Shown: piece by piece, positions 18,304-28,327 of the stretch
How the letters are laid out: the number at the start of each line of letters is the position of its first letter
How positions within the stretch are numbered: position 1 is the stretch's first letter
Assembly (NCBI RefSeq): GCF_034424545.1
Contig: NZ_CP139970.1
Location: forward strand, 2,108,001-2,172,000
Direction of reading: 5' to 3'
DNA: 64,000 nt
Source of the DNA: Trinickia caryophylli
Lineage (GTDB): Bacteria; Pseudomonadota; Gammaproteobacteria; Burkholderiales; Burkholderiaceae
Translations under genes and position numbers: made by a program
Notes under the pieces: model-generated
What the model was told of the DNA's origin: nothing
Databases searched by the model: none
The model's input: the letters and a program-made list of their open reading frames with translations, nothing else

Positions 18304-19446
18304 TCAACGCGCCGCAAGCGGCAGGCACACCGATACCCAGGCGGGCGGCGCGGGCGTGAGCCGCAGCGCGATCGGCGCGTAGCGCCCCGAAAGACGCGCT
18401 GCGAGATGAAAGAGTTCGGCCGCGGACTTCGGGTCCCACGGGCCGGAAAAGCCGGCCACGCCGGCCTCGCGGCGCTTGGCGTCGAACGGCACGCTCGAAT
18501 GCGCGAACTCTTCGTGCGTCTTCTCGCCGAGCGCGTAGGGCGCCAGCCAGTCGAGCGCGCGTGCGAGCGTGGCGCCGTTGGCACCGCGCACCACGAGCCA
18601 GTTGCGGTTGTGCCGGCGCGCCGCCAGCGCCGCGGCCACGAGCGGCTCCAGGTCGTAAGTGGCGTAGTGGAGCGCATCACGCTCGGCAAAGTCGGCGGTC
18701 ACGCCGTCGGGCGACACGTTGTTGCCGATCTGCTCGACGAAAAGCCGCTGCGCCGCGTCGATAAGCTTGCGATCGTCGAGCGTGAACGCCGCCATCGAAA
18801 TGAGTTTGATCCGGTGGCTTTGCCAGTTGTTGCGGAAAGTGCCGGTCAACGGACGCGGCTCGCGATCGATGCGCGCGACGTATCCGTTGCCGAGCGCGGC
18901 GATGAAAGCCGCCGTGGCGTTGCGCGTTTTCACCGGTAGTGCGCTCGCCGTCAGATCGTAGGCGAGGATCAGCGAATCGAAGTGCGTCTCGTCGATGGGG
19001 TCGAAGCTCGGCCGATAGGTCTGAACCCAGGCGAGCAGGAACCGATCGACGAGCTTCAGGTAGCGATCGTCGCCCGTGGCACGCCAGACGAGCGCTGCGT
19101 CGCGCATCAGTGCGAGGTCCTTTTCGGCCTCGAGACTTTCGTCGCGTACGCCCTCGTGCGGCAAAGTGCCCTCGGTGTGCAAACGCGCGAGCGGCTTCGG
19201 CTCGTCGTTGAGCCGCGCCTTGACGCTCTTCATCAGCCCTTCCACACCCGGCGCCGCGTTCGTGCGTTCGCTTGTTTGAAGGGCCGGTGCCGCACAGAAA
19301 TTCATCGCGGCCTGGGCGGCGCAAACGGGCAAAACGGCAGCGGCGCAGGCCGCCCACCAGCGCAGGCGCGGCATGCGCCGCCATGCGCCGCGCAAAGCCG
19401 GCTCCTCTTGCTCGCGCGCCAGCAGCCTCGGCACCTCTCTCACCAT
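18304..19446 (-). CDS. Exported alginate-lyase-like (PL5-type) protein
   Basis: This 380-residue protein has a signal peptide starting near residue 25 ([22 protein letters not shown]). An ATG there is an alternative start, although the one at 19446 has AAGGAG upstream. The mature part has the helical toroid features of the alginate lyase family: [17 protein letters not shown] around residue 205 and [20 protein letters not shown] around residue 255. These resemble the catalytic Asn/His and His/Tyr segments of family PL5, though the NNHSYW motif of true poly(M) lyases is altered to NNWQSHR. Whether it cleaves alginate, another uronate polymer or nothing is unknown. It lies between gcvP and sdaA on the same strand. 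Confidence 0.72.
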   Translation of the reverse strand: MVREVPRLLAREQEEPALRGAWRRMPRLRWWAACAAAVLPVCAAQAAMNFCAAPALQTSERTNAAPGVEGLMKSVKARLNDEPKPLARLHTEGTLPHEGVRDESLEAEKDLALMRDAALVWRATGDDRYLKLVDRFLLAWVQTYRPSFDPIDETHFDSLILAYDLTASALPVKTRNATAAFIAALGNGYVARIDREPRPLTGTFRNNWQSHRIKLISMAAFTLDDRKLIDAAQRLFVEQIGNNVSPDGVTADFAERDALHYATYDLEPLVAAALAARRHNRNWLVVRGANGATLARALDWLAPYALGEKTHEEFAHSSVPFDAKRREAGVAGFSGPWDPKSAAELFHLAARLSGRYAPIALRLTPAPPAWVSVCLPLAAR

Positions 19447-19548
19447 GCGTCGCTCCTTCTTTCGCTTGATCGCGGTGTCGAATGTTAGCCGGTATTCGCG
19501 CCGAGCGAGAGAGGAACCCGGGGTCCGGTACGCAGACCCCGGCAGCGG

Positions 19549-22497
19549 TCAGCTGTAATCGGCAACCGGCACGCAGGAGCAAAAGAGATTGCGGTCGCCG
19601 TAGGCATTGTCGGCGCGCCCGACAGGCGGCCAGTACTTCGCGGTCGCGAGCGAGGGCAGCGGGTAGGCCGCCGCCTCGCGCGAGTAGGCGTGTGGCCATT
19701 CGTTGGCCGTCACGACGGCCGCCGTGTGCGGCGCGTGCTTGAGCGGGTTGTCCTCGCGGTCGGCTCGCCCGTCCTCCACGGCGCGGATTTCCTCGCGGAT
19801 CGCAATCATCGCCTCGATGAAGCGATCGAGTTCCTCCTTCGATTCCGATTCGGTCGGCTCGACCATCAGCGTGCCCGGCACCGGGAAGCTCATCGTCGGC
19901 GCGTGAAAGCCGTAGTCCGCCAGACGCTTCGCCACATCGTCCACGCTCACGCCGCTCGCGTCCTTGATCGGGCGCAGATCGAGAATGCACTCGTGCGCGA
20001 CGAGCCCGCCCGGCCCCGAGTAGAGCACCGGGTAGTGCGGCGCGAGCTTCCTCGCCACGTAATTCGCGTTGAGAATGGCCACTTCCGTGGCGGCCGTGAG
20101 ATTCTTCGCACCCATCATCGCGATGTACATCCACGAGATCGGCAGAATCGACGCCGAGCCGTAAGGCGCGGCCGATACCGCGCCGATTCCGCTCTCGGCG
20201 CGGCGATAGCCCGACGAGACCTGATTCGGCAGGAACTGCGCGAGATGGGCGCCCACCGCTACCGGGCCGATGCCGGGGCCGCCGCCGCCGTGGGGGATGC
20301 AAAACGTCTTGTGCAGATTCAGATGCGAGACGTCGCCGCCGAACTGGCCGGGCGCCGTGAGCCCCACCATGGCGTTCATGTTGGCGCCGTCCACGTAGAC
20401 CTGCCCGCCATTCGCATGCACGATCTCGCAGATCTCGCGCACGTTCTGTTCGAACACGCCGTGCGTGGACGGGTAGGTGATCATGATCGCCGCGAGATTC
20501 GCGGCATGCTCGGCCGCCTTGGCCTTGAGATCGTCGACGTCGACGTTGCCCTGCGCGTCGCAGCCCACCACCACCACCTTCATGCCCGCCATGTGGGCCG
20601 AAGCCGGGTTGGTGCCGTGCGCCGATGCGGGAATCAGGCAGACGTCGCGGTGCCCCTCGCCGCGCGACTCGTGATAGGCGCGAATGACGAGCAGGCCCGC
20701 ATATTCGCCCTGCGAGCCCGCGTTCGGCTGCAGCGAGACGGCCGCATAGCCCGTAGCCGCCACGAGCATCGCCTCGAGCTGATCGATCATTTCGCGGTAG
20801 CCGACCGTCTGCTCGGCCGGCGCGAACGGATGGATCTGCGCAAACTCGGGCCACGTCACGGGCAGCATCTCCGAGGTCGCATTGAGCTTCATCGTGCACG
20901 ATCCGAGCGGAATCATCGTGCGATCGAGCGCGAGGTCCTTGTCGGCGAGGCTGCGCAGGTAGCGCAGCATCTGCGTTTCGGAGTGATGCCGATTGAAGAC
21001 GTGGTGGGTGAGGAATGCGCTCGTGCGCGAAAGGGCCGCGGGCCACGCGGTGTGCGTGCCGGCCTCGGCCGTGCGTACCGCCGCTGCGTCGAGCGCGTCG
21101 ACATGCGGCACGTCGATCGCACCGGCCGCGTGCGCGAAGACTTTCAGCAGATCGGCCAGATCCTGGCGCGTCGTCGTTTCGTCGACCGAGACACCCACGC
21201 GCGCGTCGCTCACGCGGCGCAGATTGATGCGCGCCGCCTTCGCCGCATCGTGCACGGCGGCCGTGCGCGCGCCCGTTTCGATCGTCAGCGTATCGAAGAA
21301 GGTGTCGTTGACGACGGCATAGCCGAGCTGCCGGACGCCGGACGCGAGCAGCGTGGCGACCCGGTGCACGCGGCGCGCGATCGTGGCGAGCCCCTGCGGC
21401 CCGTGGTAGACCGCATACATGCTCGCCATGATCGCGAGCAGCGCCTGCGCCGTGCAAACGTTCGAGGTGGCCTTTTCGCGGCGGATATGCTGCTCGCGCG
21501 TTTGCAGCGCGAGGCGCAGCGCGGGCTTGCCCTGCGCATCGACGGTCACGCCCACGAGCCGGCCCGGCATCTGGCGCTTGAACTCGTCGCGCACGGCCAT
21601 ATAGGCCGCGTGCGGGCCGCCGAAGCCCACGGGCACGCCGAAGCGCTGCGAATTGCCGACCGCCACGTCCGCGCCCCATTCGCCGGGCGGCGTGAGCAGC
21701 GTGAGCGCGAGCAGATCCGCTGCGACCACCACATGGCCGCCCGCGGCGTGGATCGCTTCGGTCAGCGCGCGATAGTCGCGCACGTGCCCATGCACGCCCG
21801 GGTATTGCAGCAGCACGCCGAATGCGTTGGCGCTCGCGGCCGCATCGGCCGGGCCGACCTGCACCTCGATGCCGATGGGCCGCGCGCGTGTGCGGACGAC
21901 TTCGATCGTCTGCGCAAGGACGTCGTCCGCCACATAGAAGATGTTCGACCTGGGCTTGCCGGCGCGCTGCAGTAAAGTCATCGCCTCCGCGGCGGCCGTT
22001 GCTTCGTCGAGCAGCGAAGCGTTGGCGATCGCAAGCCCCGTGAGATCCGTGATCATCTGCTGGAAGTTCAGCAGCGCCTCGAGGCGGCCCTGCGAGATTT
22101 CAGGCTGATACGGCGTATAGGCCGTGTACCACGCGGGATTCTCCAGCACGTTGCGCAGAATCACCGTGGGGGTGTGCGTGTTGTAGTAGCCCTGCCCGAT
22201 GTAGGAGCGAAACACCTCGTTCTTGTCGGCGAGCTCGCGCAGCGCCGCAAGCGCTTCGGCTTCGCTCTTGGGCTGCGAGAACGGTCCGAGCGGCAGCGGG
22301 TCCGCGCGACGGATCGCGGGCGGAATGACCGCGTCGATCAGCGCGGCGCGCGAGGCGAAACCGAGGGCTTCGAGCATCGTTCGCTGCTCGGCGTCGTCCG
22401 GCCCGATGTGCCGCTCGGCGAAGGCGTCATGCACCTCCAGCGCGGCGAGCGAGGAAGGAATGCTTTTCATCAGGCGATCCGGGTGTTCGAGCTTCAT
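19549..22497 (-). CDS. gcvP: Glycine dehydrogenase (decarboxylating), P protein
   Basis: This PLP enzyme decarboxylates glycine and transfers the aminomethyl group to lipoylated GcvH. The roughly 982-residue chain is the full-length single-subunit form. Landmarks include the N-terminal [64 protein letters not shown], and the PLP-lysine site [21 protein letters not shown] second ATG ([11 protein letters not shown], nine codons in) is possible, so the start is less certain than the rest. It is the last gene of gcvT-gcvH-gcvP, about 80 bp after gcvH, and should be under the glycine riboswitch upstream of gcvT. Confidence 0.96.
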   Translation of the reverse strand: MKLEHPDRLMKSIPSSLAALEVHDAFAERHIGPDDAEQRTMLEALGFASRAALIDAVIPPAIRRADPLPLGPFSQPKSEAEALAALRELADKNEVFRSYIGQGYYNTHTPTVILRNVLENPAWYTAYTPYQPEISQGRLEALLNFQQMITDLTGLAIANASLLDEATAAAEAMTLLQRAGKPRSNIFYVADDVLAQTIEVVRTRARPIGIEVQVGPADAAASANAFGVLLQYPGVHGHVRDYRALTEAIHAAGGHVVVAADLLALTLLTPPGEWGADVAVGNSQRFGVPVGFGGPHAAYMAVRDEFKRQMPGRLVGVTVDAQGKPALRLALQTREQHIRREKATSNVCTAQALLAIMASMYAVYHGPQGLATIARRVHRVATLLASGVRQLGYAVVNDTFFDTLTIETGARTAAVHDAAKAARINLRRVSDARVGVSVDETTTRQDLADLLKVFAHAAGAIDVPHVDALDAAAVRTAEAGTHTAWPAALSRTSAFLTHHVFNRHHSETQMLRYLRSLADKDLALDRTMIPLGSCTMKLNATSEMLPVTWPEFAQIHPFAPAEQTVGYREMIDQLEAMLVAATGYAAVSLQPNAGSQGEYAGLLVIRAYHESRGEGHRDVCLIPASAHGTNPASAHMAGMKVVVVGCDAQGNVDVDDLKAKAAEHAANLAAIMITYPSTHGVFEQNVREICEIVHANGGQVYVDGANMNAMVGLTAPGQFGGDVSHLNLHKTFCIPHGGGGPGIGPVAVGAHLAQFLPNQVSSGYRRAESGIGAVSAAPYGSASILPISWMYIAMMGAKNLTAATEVAILNANYVARKLAPHYPVLYSGPGGLVAHECILDLRPIKDASGVSVDDVAKRLADYGFHAPTMSFPVPGTLMVEPTESESKEELDRFIEAMIAIREEIRAVEDGRADREDNPLKHAPHTAAVVTANEWPHAYSREAAAYPLPSLATAKYWPPVGRADNAYGDRNLFCSCVPVADYS

Positions 22498-22574
22498 GGT
22501 GGGCGGGCTAGGCTTCTCAGGTGCGGCGCGCCGGGCCGGTCGATGGCCGCGCGCGCCGCCGTGTGACAAAAAAA

Positions 22575-22955
22575 TCAGCCGACGAGCTTCGTGTAGGCGT
22601 CGGCGTCCAGCAGCTTGTCGGCGGACGCGCCGGGCGCGAGCTCGATCTTGAAGAGCCAGCTGGCGTAGGCATCGCTGTTGACGGCATCGGGCGTGTCGAC
22701 GATGCCCTCGTTGACCGCGACGATTTTGCCCGACACGGGCGAGTAGATGTCGGAGGCAGCCTTCACCGATTCGACCACGCCGACGGCGTCGCCGGCGGTG
22801 ACGGTCTTGCCGACTTCGGGCAGCTCGAGAAAGACGATGTCGCCGAGCGTGCTTTGCGCGTGGTCGGTGATGCCGACCGTCAGCGTACCGTCCGCTTCGG
22901 TGCGCAGCCACTCGTGCTCTTCGGTGTATTTGAGTTCGGCCGGGACGTTGCTCAT
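22575..22955 (-). CDS. gcvH: Glycine cleavage system H protein
   Basis: This 126-residue lipoyl carrier shuttles the aminomethyl intermediate between P, T and L proteins. The lipoylation site is in [19 protein letters not shown], with the modified lysine at residue 65, the standard position. The N-terminus ([33 protein letters not shown]) is the usual H-protein start. An AGGAGC ribosome site precedes the ATG. It is the middle gene of the gcvTHP operon, about 60 bp after gcvT. Confidence 0.97.
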   Translation of the reverse strand: MSNVPAELKYTEEHEWLRTEADGTLTVGITDHAQSTLGDIVFLELPEVGKTVTAGDAVGVVESVKAASDIYSPVSGKIVAVNEGIVDTPDAVNSDAYASWLFKIELAPGASADKLLDADAYTKLVG

Positions 22956-23017
22956 CGGATGCTCCTGGTTCCTGATCAGTGGAATGAATACGGTTGGGCG
23001 TGACGCGCGGCGAACGC

Positions 23018-24133
23018 TCAGGCGAGCACCTTGCCGTTGCGCACGAAAGGCAGTTTTACCACGGTTGCGTCGAGCGCCTTGTCCCGGATCTGCACTTGTA
23101 CGACGTCGCCCGGCTTCACGCCCGCCGGCACCCGGGCGAAGGCGATCGACTCCTGCATCGTCGGCGAAAAGGTGCCGCTCGTGACTTCTCCGTCGCCATG
23201 CGGCGTCAGCACCTTTTGATGGGCGCGCAGGACGCCGCCCGCCTTGCCGTTCTCCTTGCGCAGAATCAGCCCGACGAACGCACGGGGCGTACCGTGCGCT
23301 TCGAGTGCGGCACGGCCGACGAAAGCGCGGGGCGCGGACAGATCGACGGTCCAGGCAAGGCCCGCGTCGAGCGGCGAAACCGCTTCGTCCATGTCCTGCC
23401 CGTAAAGATTCATGCCCGCCTCCAGGCGCAGCGTGTCGCGCGCCCCCAGGCCACACGGCTGCACGCCTTGCGCGCGCAGGCTCTCCCAGAGCGCTTCGAC
23501 CTGCCCGGCCGGCACGATGATCTCGAAGCCGTCCTCGCCCGTGTAGCCGGTGCGGGCGACAGTCAGATCGCCGAACGGGGTGCCGGCAACACGCACCGCG
23601 TTGAACGGCTTGAGCGGCTCGCTCGCCTCGCGCGCGGCTGGCACTGTCTGCCAGACCTTGGCGCGGGCGTTCGGCCCCTGCACGGCGACGATCGCGAGAT
23701 CGCGGCGCGGTGTGATGGCAAGCCCGAAGCCGTGCTCCTCGTTGAGGCGCTTGAACCAGGCGATGTCTTTTTCGGCCGTGCCCGCATTGACGACGACGCG
23801 GAAGAAATCCTCGGCGAAGTAATAGACGATCAGATCGTCGATCACGCCGCCCGCTTCGTTGAGCAGACAAGAATAGAGGGCGCGGCCCGGCGTTTGGAGC
23901 TTGGCGACGTTGTTGGCCACCGCGAATTCGAAGAACGCGCGCACGCGCTCGCCCGAAAAATCGACGACGCACATGTGCGACACGTCGAACATGCCCGCAT
24001 CGCGCCGCACCGCGTGGTGCTCGTCGATCTGCGAGCCGTAGTTGACGGGCATCTCCCAGCCGCCAAAATCGACCATGCGCGCGTTGAGCGCGCGATGCGT
24101 GGCGGCAAGCGGGGTGCGTTTCAATTCGGTCAT
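23018..24133 (-). CDS. gcvT: Glycine cleavage system T protein (aminomethyltransferase)
   Basis: This 371-residue protein uses tetrahydrofolate to release ammonia from the H-protein-bound aminomethyl group and makes 5,10-methylene-THF. It starts [33 protein letters not shown] and contains [44 protein letters not shown] and [19 protein letters not shown], all T-protein hallmarks. The frame stays open 47 codons upstream into the riboswitch, but homology and the ATG at 24133 fix the start. It is the first gene of the operon. Confidence 0.96.
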   Translation of the reverse strand: MTELKRTPLAATHRALNARMVDFGGWEMPVNYGSQIDEHHAVRRDAGMFDVSHMCVVDFSGERVRAFFEFAVANNVAKLQTPGRALYSCLLNEAGGVIDDLIVYYFAEDFFRVVVNAGTAEKDIAWFKRLNEEHGFGLAITPRRDLAIVAVQGPNARAKVWQTVPAAREASEPLKPFNAVRVAGTPFGDLTVARTGYTGEDGFEIIVPAGQVEALWESLRAQGVQPCGLGARDTLRLEAGMNLYGQDMDEAVSPLDAGLAWTVDLSAPRAFVGRAALEAHGTPRAFVGLILRKENGKAGGVLRAHQKVLTPHGDGEVTSGTFSPTMQESIAFARVPAGVKPGDVVQVQIRDKALDATVVKLPFVRNGKVLA

Positions 24134-24227
24134 GGAGTGAGGCCTCGGCGCGTTCGGTCCGCAAAACAAAAAGGGCCATGCCCATCGCCCGTGTCGGACC
24201 GGCGAAGCCGGCCGCGTGCGATGCATG

Positions 24228-24480
24228 ACCCCTCTGTCCTCGGTACCTGAGAGATTGCGCTGCCGGCATGCCATGGCTGCCGTCGAACGCGCGCCCCTTC
24301 GGTGGGCAGCCTGCCTCGGCCGGGGCCGACGGACTACTGCCGCTCTCCAGAGTGCGAAAAGCCCAAGCGGGGGGCTTTTCGACGCGACCGGTCCTTTTGC
24401 CTGAGAGTTTGCGGGTGTGCCCCTTCGGCGGCGCTGGCAACGGGCATGGAGCCCATCGCGCGCACTCTCCCGGCGCGTGC
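24228..24480 (-). promoter_or_regulatory. Tandem glycine riboswitch upstream of gcvTHP
   Basis: Two glycine aptamers are visible on the minus strand. Aptamer 1 (about 24391-24478) contains GGGAGAGTGCGCGCG..., CGCCGAAGGGGCA and CAAACTCTCAGGCAAAAGGAC. Aptamer 2 (about 24233-24358) contains CTGGAGAGCGGC, CACCGAAGGGGC and AATCTCTCAGGTACCGAGGAC. These are the hallmark glycine-riboswitch elements. A perfect 9-bp hairpin (GAAAAGCCC/GGGCTTTTC, 24356-24380) separates the aptamers. Downstream, a GGGC-ATG-GCCC hairpin followed by five T residues before gcvT could be part of the expression platform. In known cases glycine binding turns gcv expression on. Confidence 0.93.
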
Positions 24481-24510
24481 GCGCAATTTACGCGAGCGTA
24501 AGGGGTATTG

Positions 24511-25704
24511 TCAAATCGGCGTGGGCGCCTGCGCCGTTCGTTCCCGCGCGTGCAGCGGCAGGCAGACGGTCAGTTCGAGTCCCTGGCCGTGGTCGGTCAC
24601 GATATCGAGCGTTCCGCCGAGCGAGGCCACGCGCTCGCGGATGCTGAGCAGCCCGAACGACGACGGCGAACGGCGGTGATCCGGCCCGATGCCGATGCCG
24701 TCGTCGCGCACGCGCAGCACGAGGGTGTCGCCGCGGGAGCGCAGGCTCACCCAGACGAGTTGCGCCCGCGCATGGCGAGCGATGTTGGTGAGCGCTTCCT
24801 GCGCGATCCGGTACGCAGCCGTGGCCACGCGCGCGTCGCTCGCAACCTCTTCCATGTCGAGCGTCACGGTCACGCCGCTGTGCAGCGAAAATTCGCCCGC
24901 CAGCCATTCCACCGCCGCCACCAGGCCCAGATCGTCGAGCATCGGGGGGCGCAGCTCGGCGGCGAGCCTGCGCACGAGTGCGACGAGTTCGTCGACATGC
25001 TCGCTCGCGCTGTGCACGAGCGCATGCCGGCCGCCGGGCGGCCCGGCGTGGCCGCCCCCGTCGAGCGCGTACATTTTCATTTTCAACGCCGCGAGCGACT
25101 GGCCGAGCCCTTCGTGCAGCTCACGGGCGAGCTTCGCACGCTCGTCCTCGCGCACGTCGTCGAGGGAGCGCGAAAGCGCGCGCAGATTGCGCTGCGACTC
25201 GAGCAGTTCGCGCTCGATCTGGTTGCGCTCGGTGACGTCGAGCAGCGTGACGAGGATCGAGACGTGCCCCGGATCGTCGAGGCCGACGGCCTTGACCTCC
25301 ACTTCGCGCACCTCCCCGTCGAGCCGCACGACCCTTTCAGTGGCCGTGTCGAGTTGCACGCCGGGCCGCCCCGCGAGCCGCTCGATGCGCCGCCGCACAT
25401 GCTGATGGCAATCCGGGTGGACGATGTCGAACGGCGAGCGGCCGAGAATCTGGCCCGGCTCGCCCGCGCCGAGCAGCGCGAGACAGGCCGGATTCAGAAA
25501 AGCGATCGCATTGTCGCGGTTGATCCACGTCGCGACCGGGCTGATTTCCACCAGCCCGCGATAGCGCGCCTCGCTTGCGTGCAATTCGTCGATGGTCCGG
25601 CTCAGCGCCGCGGCTTCGCGCCTGCGCGCGCACTGCACCCACACGAGCACGGCGAGCGCGACGGCGAGTGCCGCGGCAAGCGCGTAGGGAATCGTGTGAG
25701 CCAT
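24511..25704 (-). CDS. PAS-domain sensor histidine kinase (NarL/DegS type)
   Basis: This is a roughly 397-residue membrane-linked sensor kinase. One N-terminal transmembrane helix (residues 5-24, [18 protein letters not shown]) precedes a PAS domain (about 45-155, [33 protein letters not shown]...). A HisKA_3 dimerisation segment follows with the phospho-acceptor in [16 protein letters not shown] (H197), then a C-terminal HATPase_c domain ending in [33 protein letters not shown]. This subclass normally phosphorylates NarL/LuxR-type regulators. The start is uncertain because the frame is open to 25797. The nearest regulator is the RcsB-like gene at 27558 on the other strand, but there is no operon linkage, so pairing is only a guess. 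Confidence 0.85.
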   Translation of the reverse strand: MAHTIPYALAAALAVALAVLVWVQCARRREAAALSRTIDELHASEARYRGLVEISPVATWINRDNAIAFLNPACLALLGAGEPGQILGRSPFDIVHPDCHQHVRRRIERLAGRPGVQLDTATERVVRLDGEVREVEVKAVGLDDPGHVSILVTLLDVTERNQIERELLESQRNLRALSRSLDDVREDERAKLARELHEGLGQSLAALKMKMYALDGGGHAGPPGGRHALVHSASEHVDELVALVRRLAAELRPPMLDDLGLVAAVEWLAGEFSLHSGVTVTLDMEEVASDARVATAAYRIAQEALTNIARHARAQLVWVSLRSRGDTLVLRVRDDGIGIGPDHRRSPSSFGLLSIRERVASLGGTLDIVTDHGQGLELTVCLPLHARERTAQAPTPI

Positions 25705-25968
25705 GCTGAATTGGATGGGGGCGATAGCATCGGTGATCAGGCGCCGGCGGATCCGGCTGATCGGTCGTGTCGCAATTTGGAACGCTAACCGGCACATTAC
25801 GCCAATGTCGTGCCAAGCCGGCCGCCAATTCGGCGAAACATTGATCTACGTCAAACAGCCACCGCGGCATGGCACCGGACGCAGCCCGGGCATGGCGCGG
25901 CCCGTCATCCTCATGTCATCGGCGGCCGATAGCGTGGCGAGCGGCCCGCCTCCACAACCCAGGATCCG

Positions 25969-26919
25969 ATGAAACGTCCCAACCGCGCGAAACCGCTGAG
26001 CATTACGCTGCACCGCCTGGCGCAGTGTCTCTTCATGAGCCTCTTCATGAGCCTCTTGCTCGGGCAGGCATGGGCGGGTCCGCTCATCGTCGCGCATCGC
26101 GGCGGCACGGGCGACGCGCCAGAAAATACGCTGCCGGCGTTCGCCGAAGCCCTCGACCATCACGCCGACGCGCTCTGGATGACGGTGCAGATCACGCGCG
26201 ACGGCGTACCGGTGCTCTACCGTCCCGCCGACCTCGCCTCGCTGACCGACGGACACGGCAGGCTCGATCAGATCGATTTCGCGGAACTGCGCAAGCTCAA
26301 CGCCGGCTTTTCATTCGGCCGCAAGGACGCCGCGGGGCAGCTCGCGCATCCTTATCGGGACGCCCCGATTCCGATCCCCACCTTGCGCGAGGCGCTCGAT
26401 GCGGTACCGCCCTCGGTGCCGATCATGCTCGACATGAAGCAGGCGCCTGCCGCCCCGCTCGTCGAAGCAGTCGCAAAAGTACTCGACGAAACCCGTTCCT
26501 GGCAGCGCGTGCGGCTTTACTCGACCGACGTCGCCGCCACCGCGCTCATGCGGGCGATGCCTCGGGCACAGGTGTTCGAATCGCGCGACGCCACGCGCAT
26601 GAGGCTCGTTCAGCTCGCCATGAACGGCGCCTGCGATTCGCCGCCGGCGCCGGGCACCTGGGCCGGTATCGAATTTCATCGTCAGCTCGAAGTGATCGAA
26701 CGCTATACGCTCGGTGCCGGTGTCTCCAAGGTGGATGCCCATTGGTGGACGCCCGCCGCCGTGCAGTGCTTCAAGTCGAGGGGCGACGTACACCTCGTCG
26801 TTTTCGGCGTCGAGACGCCGGCGGACTATGCCGCCGCCGCCGCGCTCGGTGTCGATGCCGTGATGACCGATTCGCCCGAGCGGCTCGCGGCCACGCTGCG
26901 GACCACTGCGGCGAAGTAG
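25969..26919 (+). CDS. Exported GDPD-like protein with altered active-site motif
   Basis: This 316-residue protein has a signal peptide (cleavage after GQAWA near residue 36) and a TIM-barrel of the glycerophosphodiester phosphodiesterase family: PLIVAHRGGTGDAPENTLPAFAEAL, TRDGVPVLY, DGHGRLDQIDFAELRKLNAGFSF, PTLREALDAVP and VDAVMTDSPERL. Typical enzymes have ELD-type metal ligands and a catalytic HD in this first third. Here those positions read LWMTVQITRDGVPVLYRPAD, so the Glu/Asp pair and the second His appear replaced, while the first HRG is kept. It may be a variant subfamily or a non-catalytic relative. The signal-peptide region contains an exact 12-bp direct duplication (26031-26054, encoding FMSLFMSL). 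Confidence 0.8.
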   Translation: MKRPNRAKPLSITLHRLAQCLFMSLFMSLLLGQAWAGPLIVAHRGGTGDAPENTLPAFAEALDHHADALWMTVQITRDGVPVLYRPADLASLTDGHGRLDQIDFAELRKLNAGFSFGRKDAAGQLAHPYRDAPIPIPTLREALDAVPPSVPIMLDMKQAPAAPLVEAVAKVLDETRSWQRVRLYSTDVAATALMRAMPRAQVFESRDATRMRLVQLAMNGACDSPPAPGTWAGIEFHRQLEVIERYTLGAGVSKVDAHWWTPAAVQCFKSRGDVHLVVFGVETPADYAAAAALGVDAVMTDSPERLAATLRTTAAK

Positions 26920-27557
26920 CGTTAGCCACCTCGAGCGGCCCCGCCGGATCGGCCCGCCCTCGATGGCCGAGATCCGGGACCGATGCCATGCAGGACAACA
27001 TCGCATAAAGCAACGGCATCCCGAGACAGCGAACAATTAACTTCGCATGCAATTGCTTCTCGCCCATTCATTCCCGCTCGAATATCAATATATGAACGCG
27101 GGCCTCACGGGGCCATTGGATCGGTACGAAAATACGCGGGACACGCCAACGGAATAACGCCGGCACGCCCAAAAACCGCAGCATCCTTGTCGCGCACGAC
27201 ATGCAGGCCATTTTGGGCGACTCGCTTTGCAGTACTTTTCCAATCGAATCACCAATCGACTCATGTCGAATTAAGAAATCCGGACACATCATAATCAGAC
27301 CCGTCCAGTTGTCGTTTCCTGCTGCCATAAGCTATGGTTACGCCGGCACTTAGCTGTAAATCACTATTCATCTGAATTACATCCCGCTCAACGACACGAC
27401 ATATCGCCACCATTCATACGGAACGAAATCGATTTACGCCAAAGACATCAATGCCGAGCAACGCCGGCGCTCCTTTTTTCGCTTTGCGGTGCCCTGGCCG
27501 CGAACCATCCCGGGCCACGTCCCGCACCAGGAACTACTTGTTTTGGAGCACGAGCTC
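26920..27557. other. AT-richer intergenic region upstream of the RcsB-like regulator
   Basis: About 640 bp, visibly less GC-rich than its neighbours, with no convincing coding frame. It probably holds the promoter region of the response-regulator gene. The GGAG at 27545-27548 is that gene's ribosome site. No clear hexamer pair or terminator was identified. Confidence 0.4.
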
Positions 27558-28196
27558 ATGACGATAAAGGTTATTGCCGCGGATAGTCATCCCATCGTGA
27601 CGTTAGGGATAGAGCACGCGCTGAGCAGGCACACGAACGTGGCCCTGGTCGGCACCGCACACAACAGCGACGAGATACTGAACCTCGTTTCGAATACGCC
27701 GTGCGACGTGCTCGTGACAGACCAGCACGCGACGCAAGCCGCTCACCGCGAGCCGCTGATGAGAATCATCCGCTCCCGCTATCCGGCCGTGCGCGTCGTC
27801 ATGCATGTATGCATCGAGAACCCGACACTCGTCTCGACGATGTCCAGCCTGGGCATCGGCGCCATCCTTCACAAGCGCGACGCGGTCGAGCATCTGGCGC
27901 CCGCCATCTATGCCGCACATGCGAATGCGACCTACTTCTCGCCGACGCTGCTGCGGTCGCGGCACCCCGACTATTGCGCCGACAGGCTCGCACCGCCGCT
28001 GACCACCCGAGAGATCGAGGTTTTGAGGCTTTTCCTGTCGGGTCTTTCCGTCTGCCAGATCGCGGCAAAACTCTACCGCGCCAAGCAGACCGTCAGCGCG
28101 CACAAGACCAAGGCGATGGCCAAGCTGGGCGTCACGTCCGACGCGGACCTGTTCCGCCTCAACTTTCAAAGCGGCCTGTTTTCATACAACGACTGA
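27558..28196 (+). CDS. RcsB-like response regulator with atypical receiver
   Basis: This 212-residue two-domain regulator has a receiver domain and a C-terminal LuxR-type helix-turn-helix (LTTREIEVLRLFLSGLSVCQIAAKL...KTKAMAKLGV, about 148-192). The layout and wording (xxADSHPIVTLGIEHAL, LGVTSDADLF) resemble RcsB. The phospho-acceptor Asp is present (D55 in VLVTDQ) and so is the switch lysine (K106 in ILHKRD). But the second acidic residue of the usual DD pair is Ser (D9-S10), and the conserved Thr/Ser switch position is His83 (VVMHV). Phosphorylation-dependent behaviour may be altered. The start at 27558 has GGAG upstream. It is followed about 130 bp later by a VirK-family gene on the same strand. 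Confidence 0.82.
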   Translation: MTIKVIAADSHPIVTLGIEHALSRHTNVALVGTAHNSDEILNLVSNTPCDVLVTDQHATQAAHREPLMRIIRSRYPAVRVVMHVCIENPTLVSTMSSLGIGAILHKRDAVEHLAPAIYAAHANATYFSPTLLRSRHPDYCADRLAPPLTTREIEVLRLFLSGLSVCQIAAKLYRAKQTVSAHKTKAMAKLGVTSDADLFRLNFQSGLFSYND

Positions 28197-28327
28197 GCGA
28201 ATACGCCTCGGCCACCGTCGAATTGCATTCGCATCGCGCATCGTCGCACGGCCGGCCGAAGCGGCAACGAAGACGCAACGCGGCACGCGTGCACCACACC
28301 CTTCCGCTTCCGGATGACCGAGCCGAC

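Noticed and set aside
27068..27328. An 86-codon minus-strand frame in the AT-richer gap before the RcsB-like gene
   Set aside because: No ribosome site, no domain, and it would run through the likely promoter region; treated as chance.
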